DNA from: Futiania mangrovi | Lineage (GTDB): Bacteria; Pseudomonadota; Alphaproteobacteria; Futianiales; Futianiaceae | Length of the DNA stretch: 64,000 bases | Assembly: GCF_024158125.1 (NCBI RefSeq) | Contig: NZ_JAMZFT010000001.1 | Span: 1,302,001-1,366,000, forward strand | Reading direction: 5' to 3' | Shown: positions 27,022-34,868 of the stretch, piece by piece | Layout: every line of letters begins with the position of its first letter | Position numbering within the stretch: the first letter of the stretch is position 1 | Made by a program: the position numbers and the translations under genes | The notes under the pieces: model-generated | Databases searched by the model: none | What the model was told of the DNA's origin: nothing | What the model saw: the letters and a program-made list of their open reading frames with translations, nothing else

Positions 27022-27735
27022 ATGACCGAAGCCCTGTTCCGCGACGACGCCTATCTGAAGACCTGCGAGGCGATCGTGACCGCCGTGAACGAGCGCGGCG
27101 GCATCGTGCTCGACCGCACGATCTTCTACCCCACGGGCGGCGGGCAGCCGGGCGATTCGGGCGAGATGCGCACCGCGGGTGGGCGTACGCTGCGCATCGT
27201 CACGACGGTGAAGGGCGAGACCGCGGACGAGATCGTCCACGTGCCGGCGGAGGGCGAGGCCCCGCCTGCCGTGGGGGAGACCGTGACGCTGACGCTCGAC
27301 TGGGACCGGCGCTACGCGCACATGCGGATGCACACCTGCCTGCACCTGCTGTCCGCCGTGCTGCCCTTCCCCGTCACTGGCGGGAATGTCGGGGCGGAGA
27401 AGTCGCGCCTCGACTTCGACATGGAGGAGAGCCCGGACAAGGACGACGTGACGGAGAAGCTGAACGCGCTCATTGCCGAGGATCACCCCGTCAGCTTCGA
27501 TTGGATCACCGACGAGGAGCTTGCCGCCAGGCCCGACCTCGTGAAGACCATGTCGGTCAAGCCGCCGTCGGGCGCGGGCCGCGTCCGCCTGATCCGGGTG
27601 GAGGATTGCGACCTGCAGCCCTGCGGCGGCACACATGTCACGCGCACGTCCGAGATCGGCCGCGTCGCCGTCACCAAGATCGAGAAGAAGGGCCGCATGA
27701 ACCGCCGCGTGGCGATCCAGTTCGCCGACGGCTAG
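27022..27735 (+). CDS. alaX: Alanyl-tRNA editing protein AlaX
   Basis: Stand-alone editing domain that hydrolyses Ser- or Gly-tRNA-Ala; 237 residues, AlaX-M size. The second additional domain of AlaRS is visible: HMRMHTCLHLL supplies the HxxxH zinc ligands and DCDLQPCGGTHV the CxxxH ligands. The N-terminal beta-barrel part (FYPTGGGQPGDSGEM) is also present, as in AlaX-M/L. GAAGGAG precedes the ATG. It is followed on the same strand by sseA and a GNAT gene. Confidence 0.92.
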   Translation: MTEALFRDDAYLKTCEAIVTAVNERGGIVLDRTIFYPTGGGQPGDSGEMRTAGGRTLRIVTTVKGETADEIVHVPAEGEAPPAVGETVTLTLDWDRRYAHMRMHTCLHLLSAVLPFPVTGGNVGAEKSRLDFDMEESPDKDDVTEKLNALIAEDHPVSFDWITDEELAARPDLVKTMSVKPPSGAGRVRLIRVEDCDLQPCGGTHVTRTSEIGRVAVTKIEKKGRMNRRVAIQFADG

Positions 27736-27786
27736 GCTCGCCCTGCCCCGCATCCATCAAGACCGTCTCTTGCCGAGGACCCGTCC

Positions 27787-28638
27787 ATGCCCACGTCCGA
27801 CCCCCGCAATCTCGTCTCGACCGAATGGCTCGCGCAGCACCTGGACGCGCCCGACGTGCGCGTCGTCGATGCCTCCTGGTACCTCCCGGGCGTGCCGCGC
27901 GACCCGAAGGCCGAATATGCCGAGCGGCATATCCCGGGCGCGGTGTTCTTCGACATCGACGAGATCAGCGATACGACCTCGCCCTATCCGCACATGCTTC
28001 CCGCGCCGGAAAAATTCTCCGCCCGCGTGCGCAAGCTGGGCCTCGGCGACGGCAACCGCATCGTGGTCTACGACGGCACCGGCGTCTATTCGGCGCCGCG
28101 CGTTTGGTGGATGTTCCGCGTCTTCGGGCACAAGGACGTGGCCGTGCTCGACGGCGGCCTGCCGAAGTGGATCGCCGAGGGCCGCCCCGTCACCGACCGG
28201 GAGCCGATGCCGCGCGAACGCCACTTCACCGCGCGCTTCGACAATTCCGCCGTTCGCACCGTCGAGGACATGGTGGAGATCGTGCGCACCCGCTCGGCCC
28301 AGATCCTCGATGCGCGCACGCCCGGCCGGTTTGCGGGCCGCGAGGCGGAACCGCGCCCGGGCCTTCGCGCCGGCCACATACCGGGCTCGACGAGCCTGCC
28401 GTGGCAGGGTCTGGTCAACGAGGACGGCACGCTGAAGGACGCAGCCGGCCTGAAGGCCGCGTTCAAAGGCGCGGGCGTCGACACCTCCAAGCCCATCGCG
28501 ACGACCTGCGGCTCGGGCATCTCGGCGGCGATCCTGGCGCTCGGTCTCGACGTGATCGGCGCGCGGCGCGTCGGCGTCTACGACGGCTCCTGGGCGGAAT
28601 GGGGCGCGCGCAAGGACCTGCCCATCGAACAGGGCTGA
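27787..28638 (+). CDS. sseA: 3-mercaptopyruvate sulfurtransferase
   Basis: Two rhodanese domains (about 5-125 and 150-280), 283 residues. The active-site loop in the second domain is CGSGISA (Cys at about 239), which is the mercaptopyruvate-type CG(S/T)GxxA and not the thiosulfate-type CRxGxx loop. It transfers sulfur from mercaptopyruvate to thiols or cyanide. Probably cotranscribed with the GNAT gene 12 bases downstream. Confidence 0.93.
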   Translation: MPTSDPRNLVSTEWLAQHLDAPDVRVVDASWYLPGVPRDPKAEYAERHIPGAVFFDIDEISDTTSPYPHMLPAPEKFSARVRKLGLGDGNRIVVYDGTGVYSAPRVWWMFRVFGHKDVAVLDGGLPKWIAEGRPVTDREPMPRERHFTARFDNSAVRTVEDMVEIVRTRSAQILDARTPGRFAGREAEPRPGLRAGHIPGSTSLPWQGLVNEDGTLKDAAGLKAAFKGAGVDTSKPIATTCGSGISAAILALGLDVIGARRVGVYDGSWAEWGARKDLPIEQG

Positions 28639-28650
28639 GGGTCGCCAGGC

Positions 28651-29169
28651 ATGCCCCGGACGCTCGACACCGTCGTCACCTATCTGGAGATGACGGACGA
28701 CCCCGGCCGCAGCCCGCGCGCGCCTTCCCTGCCCGGGCTCGCGCTTCTGAAGGTCGAGGACATCCCCCTCCACTACTACCGCTATCTCTACGACGCGGTG
28801 GGCCGCGACTGGCACTGGGTCGACCGCAAGAAACTGAGCGACGAAGACCTTGCGGCCGCCCTGCACCGCGACACCGTCGACATCTATGTCGCCCATGTGA
28901 AGGGTGCGCCAGCGGGCTACTTCGAGCTTGAGCGCGACCTCCCGGGCCGCGTGCTGCTCGCCTATTTCGGGCTGATACCCGACTTCATCGGCCTGCGGCT
29001 CGGCGGATGGCTGCTCGACACCGCGATTGCGACCGCATGGAGCCATGCCCCGGCGCGCGTCGAGGTCGAGACCTGCACGCTGGATCATCCGCGCGCACTC
29101 GGTCTCTATCAGAAGAAGGGTTTCCGGCCCGTGAAGCGCGTCGAGAAGACGATGACGCTGCTGGACTGA
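28651..29169 (+). CDS. GNAT-family N-acetyltransferase
   Basis: 172 residues. Core GNAT strands ADIYVAHVKGAPAGYFELER-like (about 75-95) and the C-terminal VETCTLDHPRALGLYQKKGF (about 133-152) are clear; the CoA loop LIPDFIGLRLGGWLLDTAIA lacks the classical R/QxxGxG/A form and has GLRLGG. It immediately follows sseA and ends 15 bases before the terminator hairpin of the convergent RNA element. Substrate unknown. Confidence 0.85.
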   Translation: MPRTLDTVVTYLEMTDDPGRSPRAPSLPGLALLKVEDIPLHYYRYLYDAVGRDWHWVDRKKLSDEDLAAALHRDTVDIYVAHVKGAPAGYFELERDLPGRVLLAYFGLIPDFIGLRLGGWLLDTAIATAWSHAPARVEVETCTLDHPRALGLYQKKGFRPVKRVEKTMTLLD

Positions 29170-29183
29170 GAGATACAGTGGAA

Positions 29184-29282
29184 CAAAAAAATGCCGGGAC
29201 AGCACAAGGGCGCTATATACGCCCAGGCCAGTCCCGGCAAGTTTAGCGCTTGGACGGAGGGATGCGGCCGCCCACGCGCGCG
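29184..29282 (-). ncRNA. Structured RNA element, copy A (conserved hairpin plus terminator)
   Basis: Read on the minus strand, it begins with an 8-base CG repeat, then hairpin 1 (GGGCGG with CCGUCC, loop CCGCAUCCCU), a linker containing AAACU, and hairpin 2, whose 8-bp base GCCGGGAC/GUCCCGGC encloses an inner GGGCG/CGCCC stem and is followed by seven U. Its first 60 bases match copy B at 34789-34848 in 52 positions without gaps. It lies beyond the ArgE-type deacylase gene, at the end of the peptide-transporter operon, and also terminates the convergent gene's neighbourhood. I do not recognise it as a named RNA family. The final hairpin is an intrinsic terminator. Confidence 0.7.
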
Positions 29283-29462
29283 AAACACAACGACTGCTGC
29301 ACTACTTTATTCTACTTTTGTATGCAAGCGCAAAAACGCTCAAAACGATACAAAAGCATACTCTGGCCCAGTCTTTTCCCCGATCGGGACACTGGCAATC
29401 GTGTTTATACTTATACCCCGCCTCCGCGAGAAAGCTCCCGCGGAACCTCGGCAAGATGCGCC
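29283..29462. other. AT-rich gap with a hairpin between the deacylase gene and RNA element A
   Basis: No gene is seen. CTTTTGTAT (29315-29323) and ATACAAAAG (29348-29356) are exact complements, and AGCG/CGCT nests inside (29327-29340). On the minus strand this sits 30-70 bases upstream of element A and could be a promoter/operator for an independent small RNA or a further 3' UTR hairpin. Confidence 0.4.
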
Positions 29463-30644
29463 TTACCCGCGCTCCAGCATCACAGCCAAGCGATGCATGA
29501 ACGCCTCGCACGCCGCGATCTGGGAGACGTCGCAGAATTCGTTCGGCTTGTGCGCCTGCTCGATGCTGCCCGGACCGCAGATGACGGTCGGGATCTGACC
29601 GGACTTCTGGAAGATCCCTGCCTCGGTCCCGTAAGCAACACGCGATGTGGCGTTCTGCTGCGCCAGCGACTTGACGGCTACGACCGCCTCGTCCCCCTCG
29701 CCCATGTCGAGCCCCGGGAAGGTAAAGATCGGCTCCCAGGAAAAGCCGGTCTCCCCCGCCCGCGCCTTCATCTCCGGCTCGAGAACGTCGTGCGCATAGG
29801 CCTGCACCTCGCGCAGCAGCACCGCCGGATCGTCGATGGGCAGATGCCGGAACTCGAACTCGAACGACGCCGCATCCGGCACGATGTTCAGCGCGGTTCC
29901 GCCCTTGATGCGACCGGTGTGAACCGTCGTGTGCGGCACGTCGAAGGAGGTGTCGAAGGGGCCCGTTTCCGCCTTGTGCCGCGCCATCTGCCGCAGCTTT
30001 ACGATCACCTCGGCGGCATACTCCACCGCGTTCACGCCATGGGGTGCCAGTGAAGAGTGGCAGGCATGCCCGTGCACATTGCACCGCATCGCAAGCTTGC
30101 CCTTGTGCCCGATGACCACCTGCATGCTGGTGGGTTCCCCGACCACGCACATGCGCGGGCGGACCGGCAGCGTGTTCAGATGATCGACGAGCGAATGGAC
30201 GCCCAGGCAGCCCACCTCCTCGTCATAGGAGAGGCAATAGTGGATGGGCGCCTTCAGATTCGCGCGCTTGAACGCCGGTGCATGCGCCAGCGCGACGGCC
30301 AGGAAGCCCTTCATGTCGCACGTGCCGCGCCCCCAGAACCGGCCATCCTTCTCGACAAGTTCGAACGGATCCGTCGCCCAGTCCTGCCCGTCGACCGGCA
30401 CGACATCCGTGTGCCCCGAAAGAACGACCCCCGGCTTGTCGGCGGGTCCGATCGTGGCAAAGAGATTCGCCTTGCGCCCATCCTCCGAACGCACCAGCGT
30501 GCTCTCGACCCCGAGGTCGCGGAGGTAGTCCTGCACGAACTCGATCAACGCCATGTTGGAGTTGCGGCTGGTCGTGTCGAACCCGATCAGACGGCGGAGC
30601 ATCTCGGCGGAGTCGACGGCCGCCAACGGCTTGGTCATGAGCAT
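29463..30644 (-). CDS. argE: Acetylornithine deacetylase-type M20 peptidase
   Basis: Zinc amidohydrolase of the ArgE/DapE/M20 family, 393 residues. Metal ligands: His in VVLSGHTDVVPVDG (about 79), Asp in RFWGRGTCDMKGF (about 110), Glu-Glu in SYDEEVGCLG (about 143) and His in the C-terminal EQAHKPNEF (about 365). The dimerisation lid domain spans about 175-290. GGAAGGAG precedes ATG 30644. It is last in the peptide ABC transporter operon, which suggests it deacylates or cleaves the imported substrate instead of, or besides, acting in arginine synthesis. The name argE follows the closest subfamily and is not proof of substrate. Confidence 0.82.
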   Translation of the reverse strand: MLMTKPLAAVDSAEMLRRLIGFDTTSRNSNMALIEFVQDYLRDLGVESTLVRSEDGRKANLFATIGPADKPGVVLSGHTDVVPVDGQDWATDPFELVEKDGRFWGRGTCDMKGFLAVALAHAPAFKRANLKAPIHYCLSYDEEVGCLGVHSLVDHLNTLPVRPRMCVVGEPTSMQVVIGHKGKLAMRCNVHGHACHSSLAPHGVNAVEYAAEVIVKLRQMARHKAETGPFDTSFDVPHTTVHTGRIKGGTALNIVPDAASFEFEFRHLPIDDPAVLLREVQAYAHDVLEPEMKARAGETGFSWEPIFTFPGLDMGEGDEAVVAVKSLAQQNATSRVAYGTEAGIFQKSGQIPTVICGPGSIEQAHKPNEFCDVSQIAACEAFMHRLAVMLERG

Positions 30645-30662
30645 ATCGGACTCCTTCCCCCG

Positions 30663-31736
30663 TCAGACGGACGGCTGATCATTCAGGTGGCACGCGGCAT
30701 GCCTTCCCGGCGCGATCTCGCGCAGGACCGGACGCTCGACCTTGCAACGGTCGAACGCGTGCGGGCACCGCGGGTGGAAATGACAGCCCTTCGGCGGATC
30801 GAGCGGCGACGGGATCTCTCCCTTGATCGCTACGAACGTCTTGTGCCGTTCGTCGATACGCGGCACCTCCGCAAGCAGGGCCTGCGCATAGGGATGGTTG
30901 GGCTTCCGGAACAGCTCCTCGGTCGGCGCTGACTCCACCACCCGCCCAAGGTACATGATCACTACGCGGTCGGAGATGTGCTCGACCACCGAGAGATCGT
31001 GGCTGATGAACAGGTAGGTCAGGTCCAGCTGCTCGCGAAGATCCATGAACAGGTTGATGACCTGCGCCTGGATCGACACGTCGAGCGCGGCGATGGCCTC
31101 GTCGCACACCAGGAACTCGGGCTTCACGGCAAGGGCGCGCGCGATACCGATCCGCTGGCGCTGGCCGCCGGAGAACTGGTGCGGGAACCGCCGCTTGAGG
31201 GTCGGGTCGAGACCGACGCGGTTCAGCACGTCGTCGACATAGTCATTGTATCCGGCACGGTCGACCAGCCCATGGTAGAGCGGCGCCTCGCCGACGATTT
31301 CGCTGACGCGCATCCGCGGGTTCAGCGAGGCAAACGGGTCCTGAAAGATCATCTGGACGGCGAGGGTTGCCTTCGCCCGCTCCGCGGCGTTCATGCTCCC
31401 CACGTCCTGCCCGCGATAGAACACCTGCCCCTCGGTCGCAGGGTGGATACCGGCGACGACCCGTCCGAAGGTGGACTTGCCACAGCCCGACTCGCCGACG
31501 AGGCCGACAACCTCGCCCGCCGGAATGGCGAGGGAGACGCCATCGACCGCATGGACAACCTCCTCGCGCAGGTTCGCGCCCATGCGGGCGGCCAGGCGGC
31601 CCGCCATATCCAGGCGCTTCACGAAGCGCTTGCTGACATTGCGCGCTTCAAGCAGCGCAGTTGCCGGCGCGCCGGTCGTGACACCGTGCGGCTGATCCAT
31701 GAAATGCTCCTCCACCTTCTTCGCGACCGCCGTCAT
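30663..31736 (-). CDS. Peptide ABC transporter ATP-binding protein (OppF/DppF type)
   Basis: 357 residues. Walker A GESGCGKST, signature FSGGQRQR, Walker B LVCDEAIAALD (the usual Pro of DEP is Ala here), and the C-terminal oligopeptide/dipeptide domain with CHFHPRCPHAFDRC, likely a cysteine cluster binding an Fe-S centre as in other OppF proteins. Its ATG overlaps the TGA of the preceding ATPase gene as ATGA, which excludes the longer upstream frame. An ordinary OppF starts at the ABC domain; this one has about 40 extra N-terminal residues. It powers import with the partner ATPase. Confidence 0.93.
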   Translation of the reverse strand: MTAVAKKVEEHFMDQPHGVTTGAPATALLEARNVSKRFVKRLDMAGRLAARMGANLREEVVHAVDGVSLAIPAGEVVGLVGESGCGKSTFGRVVAGIHPATEGQVFYRGQDVGSMNAAERAKATLAVQMIFQDPFASLNPRMRVSEIVGEAPLYHGLVDRAGYNDYVDDVLNRVGLDPTLKRRFPHQFSGGQRQRIGIARALAVKPEFLVCDEAIAALDVSIQAQVINLFMDLREQLDLTYLFISHDLSVVEHISDRVVIMYLGRVVESAPTEELFRKPNHPYAQALLAEVPRIDERHKTFVAIKGEIPSPLDPPKGCHFHPRCPHAFDRCKVERPVLREIAPGRHAACHLNDQPSV

Positions 31737-32716
31737 GCTGCCACCTCCACACCAACGTGCGGATGCACGCACCGCACCTCGCGCCCCGGAACGGGAGTGG
31801 TGATGGTCTGCTCCGCCAGGCAGGCGGCGTCGGCACGCGGACAGCGCGTGCGGAACGCGCAGCCCTGCGGCAGGCTCAGCAGCGACGGCGTCATGCCCGG
31901 GATCTGGCTCAGCCGCTGGCCGCGCCGGTTCGCACTCGGCACCGAGCCAAGAAGCCCGACCGTGTAAGGATGCGCGGGCCGGTCGATCACCGTATCCAGC
32001 GTCCCCTGCTCCACGATCCGGCCCGCGTACATGACCGCGATCTTGTCGGCGAGACCGGCGATGACGGCGAGGTCGTGGGTGATCCAGATCATCGCCGTTC
32101 CGGTGCGCGCGCACAGCTGCTGCGCCTCGTGGAGGATCTGCGCCTGGATCGTCACGTCGAGCGCCGTGGTCGGCTCGTCGGCGATGATCAGGTCCGGCTC
32201 GTTCAGGAAGGCGATGGCAATCGCCACGCGCTGGCGCATCCCGCCCGAGAGCTGGTGCGGATAGTTCTTCAGGCGCTGCTTCGCCGCCGGAATCCCGACC
32301 ATCTCGAGCGCCTCGAGGGCACGGGCGCGTGCCTCTTCCTTGCTGACCTTCCTATGGGCCCGCACGGCCTCGATCATCTGCGTGTCGATGCGCAGCACCG
32401 GGTTGAGGGTCATCATCGGGTCCTGGAAGATCATCGCGATCTTGCTGCCCCGCAGCGTCTGAAGCCGCGCTTCCGACGCCTGCGCCAGGTCCTCGCCCTT
32501 GAAGAGCACGCGGCCGCTGACAATCCGGCCAGGCTGATCGACGAGGCCGAGGATCGAGAAGCCTGTGATCGACTTGCCCGATCCGCTCTCGCCCACCAGG
32601 CCGAGGATCTGGCCGGGTTCCACGGTGAAGCTCACGTCGTCGACGGCCTTCACCACTCCCGCCTTTGTGAAGAAGTGGGTCTTGAGGTTCTCGACCTTCA
32701 GCGTCGGTTCGGTCAT
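31733..32716 (-). CDS. Peptide ABC transporter ATP-binding protein (OppD/DppD type)
   Basis: 327 residues. Walker A GESGSGKS (about 41-48), signature LSGGMRQR, Walker [13 protein letters not shown], switch His in WITHDLAV, and C-terminal cysteines [14 protein letters not shown]. It overlaps the permease gene upstream and the OppF-type gene downstream by 4 bases each, a tightly coupled cluster. Together with the partner ATPase it drives the two permeases encoded just upstream. Confidence 0.94.
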   Translation of the reverse strand: MTEPTLKVENLKTHFFTKAGVVKAVDDVSFTVEPGQILGLVGESGSGKSITGFSILGLVDQPGRIVSGRVLFKGEDLAQASEARLQTLRGSKIAMIFQDPMMTLNPVLRIDTQMIEAVRAHRKVSKEEARARALEALEMVGIPAAKQRLKNYPHQLSGGMRQRVAIAIAFLNEPDLIIADEPTTALDVTIQAQILHEAQQLCARTGTAMIWITHDLAVIAGLADKIAVMYAGRIVEQGTLDTVIDRPAHPYTVGLLGSVPSANRRGQRLSQIPGMTPSLLSLPQGCAFRTRCPRADAACLAEQTITTPVPGREVRCVHPHVGVEVAA

Positions 32717-33660
32717 CGGCGCAGCCTCGGATTCAGGACGTCGCGGAGCTGATCGCCGACGAGGTTGATGGCGACGATCGTGATGAGCAGGGCAAGCCCG
32801 GGGAAGATGCTAATCCAGTAGCTTCCCGAGAGCATGTACTGGAAGCCGTTGGCGATCAGGAGGCCAAGGGATGGTTCGGTCGGCGGAAGCCCAAGCCCGA
32901 GGAAGGACAGCGTCGCCTCCAGCGAGATCGCGTGTGCGGTCTGCACGGTGGCAACGACGATCAGGGGCGCGAGGCAGTTCGGAAGGATATGCCGGAACAC
33001 GACGCGGCGATGCGGCAGGCCGAGACACTGCGCGGCCTCCACATACTCCTTCCGACGCTCGACCAGCGCGTTGCCGCGCACCGTCCGGGCGTAATAGGCC
33101 CACTGCACGATGATCAGCGCGATGATGATCTTGTCGATGCCCTTGCCGAGAATGGCGACCAGCATGAGCGCCACCAGAACGGCAGGGAAGGAGAGCTGCA
33201 GGTCGACGATACGCATGATGACGCTCTCGACACGGCCGCCCGAATAGGCCGCGATCAGGCCGATCGCCATTCCGACCGTCATCGCGAGGATGCCGCTGAA
33301 GACGCCGACCGCGAGGGAGATGCGCAGGCCGTAAAGAATGGCCGAGAACATGTCGCGGCCCGCGCCGTCCGTGCCGAGCAGGAAGGTATATCCCTCCATG
33401 CTGACCTCGCCCGGCGGGAGGCGGCTGTCCAGAATGCTCACCTGCGCCAGGTCGTAGGGGTTCTGCGGCGCGATCCAGGGGGCCAGCAGTGCAACCGCCA
33501 CGATGGCGAGAAACACGATGAACGCCACCACGGCCAGCGGGCTCTCGGCATAATCCGAAACGAACCGCTTGAGCGGCGTCTCGACCCGGACCGGTGCCGG
33601 GACCGCTGCCCCGGCTGCGGCGCCGCCGGTTGTCCCGGCGTCAGGTGCTTGAACAGACAT
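32713..33660 (-). CDS. Peptide ABC transporter permease (OppC/DppC type)
   Basis: 315 residues. N-terminal OppC_N region with the first membrane helix (LAVVAFIVFLAIVAVALLAP, about 38-57), followed by the binding-protein-dependent transport domain with five more helices. The EAA coupling motif is seen as EAAQCLGLPHRRVVFRHILP (about 200-219). GAGGAAAG precedes ATG 33660. It forms the inner-membrane channel with the OppB-type protein. Confidence 0.93.
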   Translation of the reverse strand: MSVQAPDAGTTGGAAAGAAVPAPVRVETPLKRFVSDYAESPLAVVAFIVFLAIVAVALLAPWIAPQNPYDLAQVSILDSRLPPGEVSMEGYTFLLGTDGAGRDMFSAILYGLRISLAVGVFSGILAMTVGMAIGLIAAYSGGRVESVIMRIVDLQLSFPAVLVALMLVAILGKGIDKIIIALIIVQWAYYARTVRGNALVERRKEYVEAAQCLGLPHRRVVFRHILPNCLAPLIVVATVQTAHAISLEATLSFLGLGLPPTEPSLGLLIANGFQYMLSGSYWISIFPGLALLITIVAINLVGDQLRDVLNPRLRR

Positions 33661-33710
33661 CAGCTTTCCTCAACAGAACCAATGCACGGATGCGCCCGCC
33701 TCCAGCGCCG

Positions 33711-34688
33711 TCAGGCGCCGCGGTCGGCCAGGCGCACGCGGGGATCCAAGATCGAGTAGAGAACGTCGACAATCAGGTTGATGATCACGAACATGACCGT
33801 GATCAGCAGCAGGTAACCGACGATCACCGGCCGATCGAGCGTCTGGATCGACCCGATCAGCAGCTTGCCCATCCCCGGCCAAGCGAAGATCGTCTCGGTC
33901 ACGACCGAGAATGCCACCAGGTTCCCGAACTCGAGCCCGAGGACGGTCACAACCGGGATCATGATGTTCTTCAGGACATGCACGAAGACGATCCGGCGGT
34001 TGCCCAGCCCCTTGGCGCGGGCGAACTTGATGTAGTCCTGGTGCCAGACTTCGAGCGTCCCGGCCCGCGCAAGGCGGATCACGAGGGAAATCTTGAGGAG
34101 AGCGAGGTTGAACGCCGGAAGGAAGAGGTGCGTCAGGCCGTCCCAGGTCAGGAAGCTGACAGGCACACCCAGCAGATTAACCGTCTCCCCGCGTCCCGTC
34201 GACGGGAGCCAGCCCAGGATCACGGCGAAGATCATGATCAGCATGATGCCGACCCAGAAGGTCGGAAGGCTGAACCCCAGGATGGAGCTGCCCATGATCA
34301 CCTTGGAGATGGCCGAGCGCGGCTTCAGGCCGGCGTAGACGCCCAGCGGAATTCCCAACACCACGGCCATGAGAACGGCAGCGAGCGCCAGCTCGAGCGT
34401 CGCGGGCATGCGCTCAATGATGAGCTTCAGTGCCGGCTCGGCGAAGATGAAGGAGTTGCCGAGATCGCCCTGCAGCGCATTCTTCACGAACAGGAAGTAC
34501 TGCTCCCAGATCGGCCGGTCGAAGCCGAACTGCTTGATGGTGGCCTCGATCTCCGCCTGCGGCATGTCCGGGCTGATCAGCATGTAGACGGGATCGCCCA
34601 CCACGCTGACCCCGAAGAACACCAGCAGCGACATCACGATCACCGCCACCGCGCTCTGGAAGAGCCGCCTTAGAATGAATGCCGACAT
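33711..34688 (-). CDS. Peptide ABC transporter permease (OppB/DppB type)
   Basis: 325 residues with six predicted membrane helices; the first, RRLFQSAVAVIVMSLLVFFG, directly follows the start as in all OppB proteins. The coupling loop is in YIKFARAKGLGNRRIVFVHV (about 210-230). The 180 bases separating it from the binding-protein gene hold RNA element B and its terminator, so expression of this and the downstream genes depends on readthrough or another promoter. Confidence 0.93.
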   Translation of the reverse strand: MSAFILRRLFQSAVAVIVMSLLVFFGVSVVGDPVYMLISPDMPQAEIEATIKQFGFDRPIWEQYFLFVKNALQGDLGNSFIFAEPALKLIIERMPATLELALAAVLMAVVLGIPLGVYAGLKPRSAISKVIMGSSILGFSLPTFWVGIMLIMIFAVILGWLPSTGRGETVNLLGVPVSFLTWDGLTHLFLPAFNLALLKISLVIRLARAGTLEVWHQDYIKFARAKGLGNRRIVFVHVLKNIMIPVVTVLGLEFGNLVAFSVVTETIFAWPGMGKLLIGSIQTLDRPVIVGYLLLITVMFVIINLIVDVLYSILDPRVRLADRGA

Positions 34689-34743
34689 GCGTCCTCACCC
34701 TGCCCGAAATCCGGGCACCAAAAGAAATCGGTCAACAAAGGGA

Positions 34744-34848
34744 CAAAAGAGCCGGGAATGGCGCACCGTGTCCGTTACGGGACCGACGCCAGACCACTCC
34801 CGGCGAGTTTGGCACATGGGCGGAGGGATGCGACCGCCCACGCGCGCG
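34744..34848 (-). ncRNA. Structured RNA element, copy B (conserved hairpin plus terminator)
   Basis: Minus-strand transcript starting 20 bases after the binding-protein stop. CG octamer, hairpin 1 (GGGCGG/CCGCCC, loop UCGCAUCCCU), linker with AAACU, then hairpin 2 (base GCCGGGAG with UUCCCGGC, inner UGGCG/CGCCA and GUCC/GGAC stems) and UCUUUU. The stems match those of copy A although the inner loops differ in sequence, and the C of CCGCCC is U in copy A, keeping a G-U pair only on the minus strand. This indicates selection on the minus-strand RNA. It probably makes most transcripts stop after the binding-protein gene. Confidence 0.72.
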
Positions 34849-34868
34849 TCAATTCATGGAACCGCCGA

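Noticed and set aside
29184-34848. The two copies of the RNA element as ends of a transposon or integrated segment
   Set aside because: They are in the same orientation, have no target duplication that I can see, and no transposase or integrase lies between them. Their conserved stems and U-runs argue for RNA function.
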